Source of the DNA: Gammaproteobacteria bacterium
GTDB lineage: Bacteria; Pseudomonadota; Gammaproteobacteria; Steroidobacterales; Woeseiaceae
Length of the DNA stretch: 64,000 bases
Reading direction: 5' to 3'
NCBI GenBank assembly: GCA_013151645.1
Contig: JAADHU010000029.1
Span: forward strand, 62,001 to 126,000
Below the pieces are notes generated by a model. The model had not been told where the DNA came from. It saw nothing but the letters and a program-made list of their open reading frames with translations, and searched no databases. Positions 38,213 to 46,354 of the stretch are shown here, piece by piece. The first letter of the stretch is position 1. Each line of letters starts with the position of its first letter. The position numbers and the translations under genes are program-made.

Positions 38213-39109
38213 ATGTCCCACAGTGCCGGTGCCAGGTTCTGGCAAGCTCTTGAACAGGAACGGCCGTTGCAGGTTGTCGGCACGGTCAACGCCTATGCGG
38301 CGTTGCAGGCAAAAAAGGCCGGTTTCCAGGCCATTTATCTCTCCGGGGCGGGCGTCGCCAACTATTCTCATGGCCTGCCGGACCTCGGCATGACAACGCT
38401 CAGTGATGTCTGCGAGGACATTCGCAGAATTACTTACATTTGCGATTTACCGCTGCTGGTTGACGCCGACACCGGCTGGGGCAGCGCCTTCATGATCGGT
38501 CGTACCGTTCGCGAGATGGATCGTGCCGGTGCCGCCGGTTGTCATTTTGAGGACCAGGTCGCTGTGAAGCGCTGCGGTCACCGGCCAGGCAAAGCGCTGG
38601 TGGAAACCGTGGAGATGGCGGACCGAATTAAGGCCGCCGTCGATGCGCGCAGCGACGATCGCTTCGTTATCATGGCGCGCACCGATGCCCATGCCGTGGA
38701 GGGCCAGCAAGCGGCGATCGACCGGGCGGCCACGTATGTTGAGGCCGGCGCAGACATGATTTTTGCGGAAGCGCTAACGACGCTGGAAGAATATCGGCAG
38801 TTCACCACCACCATTGACGTACCGGTGCTGGCAAACCTGACCGACTTTGGCATGACGCCGTATTTCAGCGTGGACGAACTTGAACAGGCGGGGGTCCGAA
38901 TTGCGCTATACCCGCTCGCGGCAACGCGTGCGATGGTCGCGGCCGCCGCGGCGATGTACCGCACTATCCGGGTTGAGGGCACGCAGAGCGGCGTGGTCGA
39001 TGCCATGCAGACCCGCGACGACCTCTACGAGGTGCTCGGCTACCACGAATACGAAGAGAAACTGGATCGGTTGTTTGTCGAACAAGGGCTGCGCAAAGAC
39101 AAAGACTGA
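38213..39109 (+). CDS. prpB: 2-methylisocitrate lyase
   Basis: This 298-residue enzyme cleaves 2-methylisocitrate to pyruvate and succinate, the last step of the methylcitrate cycle. The active-site loop KRCGH places the catalytic Cys at residue 121. The Mg-binding DADTGWG is at about 84-90. [19 protein letters not shown] is typical of PrpB. The ATG at 38213 has CGGAG six bases upstream; another ATG at 38207 is too close to it. It is followed by prpC after 31 bases. Confidence 0.95.
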   Translation: MSHSAGARFWQALEQERPLQVVGTVNAYAALQAKKAGFQAIYLSGAGVANYSHGLPDLGMTTLSDVCEDIRRITYICDLPLLVDADTGWGSAFMIGRTVREMDRAGAAGCHFEDQVAVKRCGHRPGKALVETVEMADRIKAAVDARSDDRFVIMARTDAHAVEGQQAAIDRAATYVEAGADMIFAEALTTLEEYRQFTTTIDVPVLANLTDFGMTPYFSVDELEQAGVRIALYPLAATRAMVAAAAAMYRTIRVEGTQSGVVDAMQTRDDLYEVLGYHEYEEKLDRLFVEQGLRKDKD

Positions 39110-39140
39110 TACGGGCCAATGGATTGATTGGGAGACAGCA

Positions 39141-40265
39141 ATGACAGCAAAGAAAAAAGTGGGCGGACTTGCCGGCGTATCAGCCGGGGAAACGGCGCTG
39201 TGTACGGTCGGCCAGGAAGGCGCCGGGCTGACCTACCGCGGCTACGACATTTACGATCTCGCCGATAACGCCGGCTTTGAGGAGGTGGCTTACCTGCTGC
39301 TCTACGGGGCGTTGCCGACGCGCGCCGAACTTGACGCCTATGTGGCGCGGCTGAAGACCCTGCGCGCCCTGCCCGATGCGCTTAAAACCTTGTTGGAAAT
39401 GATCCCGGGCGATGCGCACCCAATGGACGTGTTGCGAACCGCCGTTTCGTTTCTTGGCAACGTTGAGCCCGAGGGTGATTTCTCGAACCAGGCTGAGGTC
39501 GCGGATCGGTTGCTGGCGTGTCTGCCGTCCATGCTGATTTACTGGCATCGGTTTCACACGGACGGCGAGCGCATTGACGTCGAAACGGACGACGATTCCG
39601 TGGCAGGACATTTTCTGCACATGCTGCACGGTAAGGCGCCGAGTGAAACGCACCGCAACAGCCTGGATACAACGCTGATTCTTTACGCCGAGCATGAGTT
39701 CAACGCCTCGACGTTTACCGCACGCGTAATCACCGGCACATTGTCTGATATGCATTCGGCGGTTTCCGGCGCGATTGGCGCGTTACGCGGTCCGTTGCAC
39801 GGTGGCGCGAACGAAGCTGCAATGGAATTGATCGAGCGTTTCGATACACCCGAGCAGGCGACGCAGGAAGTGCTGGCGATGCTGGCACGAAAAGACAAGA
39901 TCATGGGTTTCGGTCATCGTGTTTACACCGTTTCCGATCCGCGCAATTCCGTCAACAAAAAAATGTCGAAGGCGTTGGCCGACGAAGCCGGCGACACGCG
40001 TCTTTATCCCGTGTCGGAAGCCATCGAAAAAGTGATGTGGGACGAGAAAAAGCTGTTCGCCAATGCCGATTTTTTTGCCGCTACTGTGTATCACTTCATG
40101 GGTATCCCGACGTATCTTTTCACGCCGATTTTCGTTTGTTCCCGAATCACCGGCTGGGCCGCGCACGTCATGGAGCAGCGATCGAATAATAAGCTGATCC
40201 GGCCGGCGGCGGATTACATCGGGCCGTCGCTGCAGCCGTGGGTTGCGATAGACGACAGAAAGTAA
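39141..40265 (+). CDS. prpC: 2-methylcitrate synthase
   Basis: This 374-residue citrate synthase-type enzyme condenses propionyl-CoA with oxaloacetate. The conserved CoA and active-site segments are LHGGANEAAMELIERF, IMGFGHRVYTVSDPRN, and RSNNKLIRPAADYIGP. The short N-terminus VGGLAGVSAGETALCTVG is typical of PrpC rather than GltA. GGGAG lies six bases before the ATG (39141); the frame is open upstream but overlaps prpB. Citrate synthase activity is possible too, but its position between prpB and prpD supports the methylcitrate role. Confidence 0.94.
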   Translation: MTAKKKVGGLAGVSAGETALCTVGQEGAGLTYRGYDIYDLADNAGFEEVAYLLLYGALPTRAELDAYVARLKTLRALPDALKTLLEMIPGDAHPMDVLRTAVSFLGNVEPEGDFSNQAEVADRLLACLPSMLIYWHRFHTDGERIDVETDDDSVAGHFLHMLHGKAPSETHRNSLDTTLILYAEHEFNASTFTARVITGTLSDMHSAVSGAIGALRGPLHGGANEAAMELIERFDTPEQATQEVLAMLARKDKIMGFGHRVYTVSDPRNSVNKKMSKALADEAGDTRLYPVSEAIEKVMWDEKKLFANADFFAATVYHFMGIPTYLFTPIFVCSRITGWAAHVMEQRSNNKLIRPAADYIGPSLQPWVAIDDRK

Positions 40266-40285
40266 CGGAACGTATTTCGAATCGG

Positions 40286-40366
40286 CACCGGTCGCGCCTC
40301 GGGAAACACTCCTGCAGTAGTGCCAATAGAACGTCTGTAGGAGTGTTTCCCGAGGCGCGACCGGTG
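40286..40366. repeat. REPIN-like inverted repeat, copy 2
   Basis: Arms of 32 bases (40286-40317 and 40335-40366) have one mismatch and a 17-base loop containing AGTGCCAATAGAAC. The element fills most of the gap between prpC and prpD. The right arm begins CTGTAGGAGTG and ends GCGCGACCGGTG. The loop is shared with copies 1 (reversed) and 3. It may affect prpC-prpD transcript processing. Confidence 0.85.
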
Positions 40367-40393
40367 TCGACAAAAACCACCTAAGGAGACCCC

Positions 40394-41842
40394 ATGTCCG
40401 GACACGACATACGCTCAACAGTACGCGCAGAACCTGACCAGGTTCTGACGGACATCGCAGATTACGTCTGCAGCACTGAGATCGAATCGAATCTTGCTTA
40501 TGAGACGGCACATTTTTGCCTGATGGACACGCTCGCCTGCGGTTTTCAGGCGCTCGACTACCCGGCCTGCACCAAATTGCTCGGGCCGATTGTGCCCGGG
40601 GCGACCTTTGCCGGTGGCGCGCGTGTGCCGGGCACCTCCTACGAACTGGAACCCGTCATGGCGGCGTTTAACATCGGCGCAATGATCCGCTGGCTCGATT
40701 TCAACGACACCTGGCTGGCCGCCGAATGGGGACATCCGTCCGACAATCTCGGTGGAATCCTGGCAACCGCGGATTACCTGAGCCGGCAGGCGCGTATCGC
40801 CGGTACGGATCCCCTGACAATGCGCGATGTACTAACCGCCATGATACGTGCCCATGAAATTCAGGGCGTACTGGCGCTGGAAAACAGTTTCAATCGCGTC
40901 GGTCTCGATCACGTACTGCTCGTGCGCGTCGCCTCAACGGCCGTCGTCACACGGATGCTGGGTGGTACGCGTGAGCAGGTGATCAACGCCGTCTCGAACG
41001 CCTGGATCGATGGCGGAGCGTTGCGTACCTATCGCCATGCACCCAACACCGGTTCGCGTAAAAGCTGGGCGGCCGGCGATGCCACCAGCCGTGCGGTACG
41101 ACTTGCCCTGATCGCAACGACCGGTGAAATGGGCTATCCGTCCGCGCTGTCGGCGAAGACCTGGGGTTACTACGACGTGTTGTTCAAAGGCAAGCCGTTT
41201 ACTTTCCCGCAAGGTTACGGCAGCTACGTCATGGAGAATATTCTCTTCAAGATATCCTATCCGGCCGAATTTCACGCGCAAACGGCGGTTGAAGCGGCCA
41301 TGACGCTGCACGATGCGGTGAAAGATAGAATCGATGACATCGAAAAGATCGCCATCGAAACACAGGAACCGGGTGTGCGCATCATTGACAAGACCGGACC
41401 GCTGGACAACCCGGCGGATCGGGATCACTGCATTCAGTACATGGTGGCGATTCCCATGATCCATGGTCGACTGACGGCGGCTGACTACGAAGACAATGTC
41501 GCGAATGACCCGCGCGTCGACGCTCTGAGAAACACCATGGAGGTCGTGGAGAACACGGCCTTCACAAAAGACTATTTCGATCCGGACAAGCGCTATATCG
41601 GCAATGCTATCCAGGTCTTTTTCAAAGACGGAACGAGCACGGAGAGGGTGGCGGTGGACTTCCCGATCGGACATCGGCAACGTCGCGCTGAGGGGATTCC
41701 CATTCTGAAACAAAAGTTTGCGACCAGTGTGTCGGCGAAACTCGGGGACCGGCAATGGCAGCAGCTCGATGCATTGTGCGCGGATCAGGAGCAACTGGCC
41801 GCCACGGCCGTCGACGATTTTATGGCGTTGCTGGTAGTCTGA
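40394..41842 (+). CDS. prpD: 2-methylcitrate dehydratase
   Basis: This 482-residue protein of the MmgE/PrpD family dehydrates 2-methylcitrate to 2-methylaconitate in the methylcitrate cycle. Typical segments are [25 protein letters not shown] with [14 protein letters not shown], and [34 protein letters not shown] is also conserved. A strong AAGGAG precedes the ATG. PrpD-type cofactor-independent dehydratase normally replaces AcnD/PrpF, neither of which is nearby. With prpB and prpC this completes the cycle apart from the hydration step by aconitase. Confidence 0.95.
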   Translation: MSGHDIRSTVRAEPDQVLTDIADYVCSTEIESNLAYETAHFCLMDTLACGFQALDYPACTKLLGPIVPGATFAGGARVPGTSYELEPVMAAFNIGAMIRWLDFNDTWLAAEWGHPSDNLGGILATADYLSRQARIAGTDPLTMRDVLTAMIRAHEIQGVLALENSFNRVGLDHVLLVRVASTAVVTRMLGGTREQVINAVSNAWIDGGALRTYRHAPNTGSRKSWAAGDATSRAVRLALIATTGEMGYPSALSAKTWGYYDVLFKGKPFTFPQGYGSYVMENILFKISYPAEFHAQTAVEAAMTLHDAVKDRIDDIEKIAIETQEPGVRIIDKTGPLDNPADRDHCIQYMVAIPMIHGRLTAADYEDNVANDPRVDALRNTMEVVENTAFTKDYFDPDKRYIGNAIQVFFKDGTSTERVAVDFPIGHRQRRAEGIPILKQKFATSVSAKLGDRQWQQLDALCADQEQLAATAVDDFMALLVV

Positions 41843-41870
41843 GATCATTCACGGGCAGGAGGACGTAACA

Positions 41871-43874
41871 ATGCAAATCCGAGCACAAAAAATTCTCGGC
41901 GCCGCGGCCGCCGTTTTCGCTTTTACGGCGACTTACGCGGAAGTGGTTACGACCACGGCGAACAACGGCAACCTCGTCATGGAGGACGTGCCCGCGATTC
42001 CCGCGCGGATTGTTGAGAGCCTGAACCGCTACCAGAACGTTCGCTCGGCCGCTTTTCAGGAGTGGACCGAAGACGGCCAGGGCATTTACATTTCCACGCG
42101 TTTCGGTGACGTTAGCCAGATTCATCGCGTTGACATGCCCGGCGGCGCGCGCACCCAGATCACGTTTTACGATGAGCCGATTGGCGGCCTGCAGCGCCAG
42201 CCGCAGGGCTCGAAACTGACGTTCACCCGGGATGCGGGCGGCAGCGAGTTTGCACAGATTTTCATGCTCGACCCGGCGGACGGTACAACCACGATGTTGA
42301 CCGATGGCTCGTCGCGCAACGGCGCCGTCCTCTGGGATCGCAGTGGCCACCGTATTGCGTTCCAGAGCACGCGGCGCAACGGTGCGTCCAACGACGTATG
42401 GCTAATGGATCCGGAGGACAAAGACAGCGCCCGCGTAGTGCTGCCGTCTCCGGACGGCACCTGGTGGGGCCCCGTCGAGTTTTCGGAGAGCGGCAGCAAA
42501 GTGCTGGTGGTCAACTACGTCAGCGTTGCGGACTCCCGGGTTCACCTGCTGGACCTGGACACCGAGACCTACGAATTAATCGCGGGTGGCGAGGCCGGGG
42601 GAGGAGCGAATTTCCCGCTGGGCTTCGCGGCTGACGACAACGGCTTCTGGCTGACGACGGATCGGGGCGGTGAGTTCACGCAGCTCGCATGGCAGCCGGC
42701 GGAGCCAGGCTCGGAAGCAGAGATTGTTACCGGCGATATACCCTGGAATATTGGTGGCGCGACGATCAGCCACGATCGTCGACGCATCGCATTTTCAGCC
42801 AATGAGAACGGCCTGTCGCGCATTTACCTGATGGATACGCAAACGCGACAATACCGACCGATCGGTGATGTGCCGACCGGCATCGCGTCGGGCCTGACCT
42901 TCAGTCCCGACGACACGCGGCTCGCCGTCACGCTCAACACACCGAAAACGCCCAGTGACACCTACGTCATAGCCCTTGGGCCGGGTCCGCTGGACTATGG
43001 CAAGCTGGTTCGCTGGACCTACAGTGAGGTCGGTGGCCTTGATACGGCCTCGTTCCCGACACCGGAGCTGGTTGAGTTCCCGACATTCGACACGGTGAAT
43101 GGCGCTCCGCGCCAGATTCCCGCCTGGGTTTACAAACCGCCCGGCAAAGGACCGTTTCCGGTGGTGGTTTCGATTCACGGCGGACCGGAAGGACAGGCCC
43201 GGCCGTTTTTTTCCAGCACCTACCAGATGTGGCTGAAGACGCTCGGCGTCGCGGTGGTGGTACCGAATGTGCGCGGCTCCGCCGGCTACGGTAAGAGCTA
43301 TCTCGCCCTCGATAACGGCTTCAAACGCGAAGATTCGGTGAAAGATATCGGCGCGCTGCTGGACTGGATCACGACACAGCCCGATCTGGACGCATCGCGA
43401 GTCGCGGTTTTCGGTGGCAGTTACGGCGGTTACATGGTTCTGGCAAGCTCCGTTCATTACAGCGACAAGCTGCGGGCCACGGTGGATGTTGTGGGCATCA
43501 GCAATTTCGTCACCTTTCTGGAAAACACCCAGGACTACCGGCGTGACCTGCGGCGTGTAGAGTATGGCGATGAACGCGATCCCGCCATGCGTGCCCACCT
43601 TGAGAACATCAGCCCGCTAAATAACGTCGACAAGATCGATCTTCCGATGCTGGTGGTGCAAGGCGAGAATGATCCGCGTGTACCGGTGACCGAAGCGCAA
43701 CAGATGGTGGCCGCATTGCGCAAACAGGGCCAGACGGTCTGGTACATGAACGCGATGAACGAAGGTCATGGGTATCGAAAAAAAGAGAATCGCGATATTT
43801 ATCAACAAGCCGTGGTCCTTTTTCTGCAGCGATACCTGGTGGGTGACGAGCCGGCAGTGGCCGGGACGCAGTGA
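41871..43874 (+). CDS. Exported prolyl oligopeptidase family (S9) peptidase
   Basis: This is a 667-residue exported serine peptidase with an N-terminal signal (about 1-23). A TolB-like beta-propeller follows (about 50-370), with repeats of GHRIAFQSTRRNG and RRRIAFSANENG. The C-terminal catalytic domain has nucleophile GGSYGGYM, acid in QGENDPRVP and His in NEGHGYRKK. S9 enzymes cut short peptides, often after Pro or hydrophobic residues. AGGAGG precedes the ATG. Its stop overlaps the rsmG start (GTGA), so rsmG translation may depend on this gene. Confidence 0.93.
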   Translation: MQIRAQKILGAAAAVFAFTATYAEVVTTTANNGNLVMEDVPAIPARIVESLNRYQNVRSAAFQEWTEDGQGIYISTRFGDVSQIHRVDMPGGARTQITFYDEPIGGLQRQPQGSKLTFTRDAGGSEFAQIFMLDPADGTTTMLTDGSSRNGAVLWDRSGHRIAFQSTRRNGASNDVWLMDPEDKDSARVVLPSPDGTWWGPVEFSESGSKVLVVNYVSVADSRVHLLDLDTETYELIAGGEAGGGANFPLGFAADDNGFWLTTDRGGEFTQLAWQPAEPGSEAEIVTGDIPWNIGGATISHDRRRIAFSANENGLSRIYLMDTQTRQYRPIGDVPTGIASGLTFSPDDTRLAVTLNTPKTPSDTYVIALGPGPLDYGKLVRWTYSEVGGLDTASFPTPELVEFPTFDTVNGAPRQIPAWVYKPPGKGPFPVVVSIHGGPEGQARPFFSSTYQMWLKTLGVAVVVPNVRGSAGYGKSYLALDNGFKREDSVKDIGALLDWITTQPDLDASRVAVFGGSYGGYMVLASSVHYSDKLRATVDVVGISNFVTFLENTQDYRRDLRRVEYGDERDPAMRAHLENISPLNNVDKIDLPMLVVQGENDPRVPVTEAQQMVAALRKQGQTVWYMNAMNEGHGYRKKENRDIYQQAVVLFLQRYLVGDEPAVAGTQ

Positions 43875-44518
43875 ACCATGATGAGCTTGTCGCGGCGATC
43901 GTCGTCGGTGCGCAAGAGCTCCAGCAGTCGCTGCCGACCGGCGCCGCGGACAAGCTCGCACAACTCCTCGAAGATCTTGCGCACTGGGGCCGGCGAATCA
44001 ACCTCACCGCCATACGAAATCTGCCGGATACGGTTACCGGCCATATTCTCGACAGCCTTTCGGTGCAACCATACTTGCGCGGGAAAACCGTTCTCGATGT
44101 AGGCACCGGTGCGGGTTTTCCGGGGCTACCGCTGGCGATCGTCGACCCCGGACGTGAGTTCGAACTGCTGGACAGCAACGGTAGAAAGATTGGTTTTGTG
44201 CAACACGTTATCGGCAAACTCGCTTTGGCGAACGTCAGCACCGTCAAAGCGCGCGCAGAGGACTATGCACCCGGCAAACGCTTTGATACGGTGATCGCCC
44301 GGGCGCTGACAGCCATACCGCGTTTTATCGAACTGAGCGGTCATCTAATGAGAGAGGATGGTGTGTTGCTGGCGCTCAAGGGAAAATACCCAGCCAGAGA
44401 GCTGGACGAGTTACCCGACAACTGGGAATACGACGTGATCGAGCTAAGAGTGCCTGGGCTGGAACAGCATTCGCGACATTTAATTGTCCTGAAGCGACGC
44501 CGGAGTGCGGCTGCATGA
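43871..44518 (+). CDS. rsmG: 16S rRNA (guanine(527)-N7)-methyltransferase
   Basis: This is a 215-residue SAM-dependent methyltransferase that modifies G527 of 16S rRNA. The SAM-binding motif is TVLDVGTGAGFPGLPLAI. HWGRRINLTAIRN, HILDSLSVQPYL and VIARALTAIPRFIEL are RsmG markers. The start is a GTG overlapping the stop of the S9 peptidase gene, and the stop overlaps parA as ATGA. In most relatives rsmG follows mnmG directly. Confidence 0.96.
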   Translation: MNHDELVAAIVVGAQELQQSLPTGAADKLAQLLEDLAHWGRRINLTAIRNLPDTVTGHILDSLSVQPYLRGKTVLDVGTGAGFPGLPLAIVDPGREFELLDSNGRKIGFVQHVIGKLALANVSTVKARAEDYAPGKRFDTVIARALTAIPRFIELSGHLMREDGVLLALKGKYPARELDELPDNWEYDVIELRVPGLEQHSRHLIVLKRRRSAAA

Positions 44519-45303
44519 CGCGCATCATTGCTGTGGCCAATCAAAAAGGCGGAGTGGGCAAGACCACGACCTGCGTCAACCTTGCCGCATCGCTGGCCGC
44601 GACGCACCGGCGCGTCCTGCTGGTGGACATGGATCCGCAGGGAAACGCCACAATGGGTTGCGGCGTCGAGAAAAACGACGTCGACAGCACGACCTGCGAT
44701 GTGTTGCTGGGCGAAGAGACGGCGGCCGAAGCGATCGTTTCGGTGCCGGAAGGCGACTTCGCGTTGCTACCGGGCAATGAAGACCTGACGCTCGCCGAGA
44801 TTTCGCTGTTGCAGGAAATCGGCCGGGAAATGAAGTTGCGTAACGCGCTCGCGCCGGTTAAAGGGCTGTACGATTTCATCCTTATTGACTGCCCTCCATC
44901 GATCAACATGCTGACCATCAATGCCCTGACGGCGGCCGATGGTGTGCTGATTCCGATGCAGTGCGAGTACTACGCGCTGGAAGGTTTAAGTTCATTGCTG
45001 AATACGATCGAGAAGGTGCGCAACACCGTCAATTCCGATCTCGAGGTTTACGGCCTGCTGCGCACCATGGTGGATCCACGCATCAATCTTTCCAACGAAG
45101 TGTCGCAACAGCTCATCGAACATTTCGATGACAAGGTATTTCGCACGGTTGTACCGAGGAACGTTACCCTGGCTGAAGCGCCCAGTTTTGGCCGGCCGGT
45201 GCTTATTCACGACCGAAAGTCTCGCGGCGCAATTGCTTATCTGGCGCTGGCCGGCGAAGTATTGCGACGCGAGGATGCGCGCAGCAGCGCAGCGCAGCAT
45301 TAG
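44515..45303 (+). CDS. parA: Chromosome partitioning ATPase ParA
   Basis: This is a 262-residue Walker-type ATPase that drives origin segregation with ParB. The deviant Walker A is KGGVGKTTT near residue 11, and the A' motif is VLLVDMDPQGNATMG. The Walker B region is FILIDCPPSINMLTINAL. No helix-turn-helix precedes the ATPase, which marks the chromosomal Soj type. Its cognate parS sites are in recF. It is followed by parB after 52 bases. Confidence 0.97.
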   Translation: MTRIIAVANQKGGVGKTTTCVNLAASLAATHRRVLLVDMDPQGNATMGCGVEKNDVDSTTCDVLLGEETAAEAIVSVPEGDFALLPGNEDLTLAEISLLQEIGREMKLRNALAPVKGLYDFILIDCPPSINMLTINALTAADGVLIPMQCEYYALEGLSSLLNTIEKVRNTVNSDLEVYGLLRTMVDPRINLSNEVSQQLIEHFDDKVFRTVVPRNVTLAEAPSFGRPVLIHDRKSRGAIAYLALAGEVLRREDARSSAAQH

Positions 45304-45355
45304 TGCCAATGCTCTACACTCGCGTAACGACGACGGCCGTATCGGACAACAGAGA

Positions 45356-46243
45356 ATGACAAAAAAGAAACGACTGGGACGAGGACTCGACGCGCTTCTT
45401 GGGAAGCCGGCGGCCGAAACACCAGCAGTGATCGGGCATGAGGTCGACAGCCTGCAGACCATTCCTGTCGAACTTTTGCAGCGCGGTCAGTACCAGCCGC
45501 GGGTCGATATGCGCCAGGACACGCTGGAAGAGCTTGCCGATTCCATTCGCTCGCAAGGTATCGTACAGCCGATCGTCGCGCGGCCAATAAGCAAAAAAGG
45601 CAAGGGTACACAGCGCTACGAAATCATCGCCGGCGAACGTCGTTGGCGGGCAGCACAGATAGCTGGCCTCGCGGACATTCCGGCCGTCATTCGTGACGTC
45701 GATGACAGTGCGGCCATCGCGATGGCACTGATCGAGAATATTCAACGCGAAGATCTGAATCCACTGGAAGAGGCGCAGGCGTTGGATCGACTCATTCGTG
45801 AATTCGACCTCACGCACCAGGAAGCGGCGAAAGCCGTCGGTCGATCGCGAGCGTCGGTCAGCAACTTATTGCGATTGCTCGACCTGTCGGACAAGGTGAA
45901 GTTGATGCTGGAGTCGCGCCAGCTGGAAATGGGCCACGCCCGCGCACTGCTATCGCTGGCAGACAGGAACAAGCAATACGAGGCGGCACGGGAAGTTACG
46001 AAAAAAGGCTTGTCGGTTAGGGAAACCGAACAGCTGGTGCGCCGCTACCTGACAGCCGGTGACAGTCAGCCCAAAGCGTCACAGAAAACACCCAGTGCCG
46101 ACATCCGCCGACTCGAAGTGGATGTTTCAGAAAAGCTGGGTGCGAAAGTGAAGATCGATCACACGGCCAGGGGCGCCGGAAAGCTGGTTATCCAGTACAA
46201 CAGCCTGGACGAACTCGACGGCATTCTGAAACACATTCGTTAG
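45356..46243 (+). CDS. parB: Chromosome partitioning protein ParB
   Basis: This 295-residue protein binds parS and spreads on DNA using CTP. The N-terminus KKKRLGRGLDALLG is typical of ParB/Spo0J and holds the ParA-stimulating segment. The CTPase region has GERRWRAAQIAGL and ENIQREDLNPLEEA, and the helix-turn-helix has TQEEAAK-like THQEAAKAVGRSRASVSNLL. The C-terminal dimerisation region ends ELDGILKHIR. The start is the ATG at 45356; the frame is open further up, but that overlaps parA. Confidence 0.97.
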   Translation: MTKKKRLGRGLDALLGKPAAETPAVIGHEVDSLQTIPVELLQRGQYQPRVDMRQDTLEELADSIRSQGIVQPIVARPISKKGKGTQRYEIIAGERRWRAAQIAGLADIPAVIRDVDDSAAIAMALIENIQREDLNPLEEAQALDRLIREFDLTHQEAAKAVGRSRASVSNLLRLLDLSDKVKLMLESRQLEMGHARALLSLADRNKQYEAAREVTKKGLSVRETEQLVRRYLTAGDSQPKASQKTPSADIRRLEVDVSEKLGAKVKIDHTARGAGKLVIQYNSLDELDGILKHIR

Positions 46244-46278
46244 CATCTGTTCAGATTGGTGCGCCCTGAAATATCGGC

Positions 46279-46349
46279 GGTCGCGCCTCAGGTGACGCTC
46301 CTGCAGAAGTGCCAATAGAACACGTGTAGGAGCGTGATGACGCGCGACC
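46279..46349. repeat. REPIN-like inverted repeat, copy 3
   Basis: The left arm (46279-46306, beginning GGTCGCGCCTCAGG) and right arm (46326-46349, with TGTAGGAGCG) pair imperfectly. The loop contains AAGTGCCAATAGAAC, as in copy 2. The element lies between the convergent stops of parB and the M1 aminopeptidase and may end both transcripts. Confidence 0.78.
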
Positions 46350-46354
46350 ACCAC

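Noticed and set aside
38880-39140. Upstream extension of PrpC
   Set aside because: It overlaps the 3' end of prpB in another frame. The ATG at 39141 has a good ribosome site and matches the normal N-terminus.
45128-45355. Upstream extension of ParB
   Set aside because: It overlaps parA out of frame. The typical KKKRLGRGLDALLG start begins at 45356.
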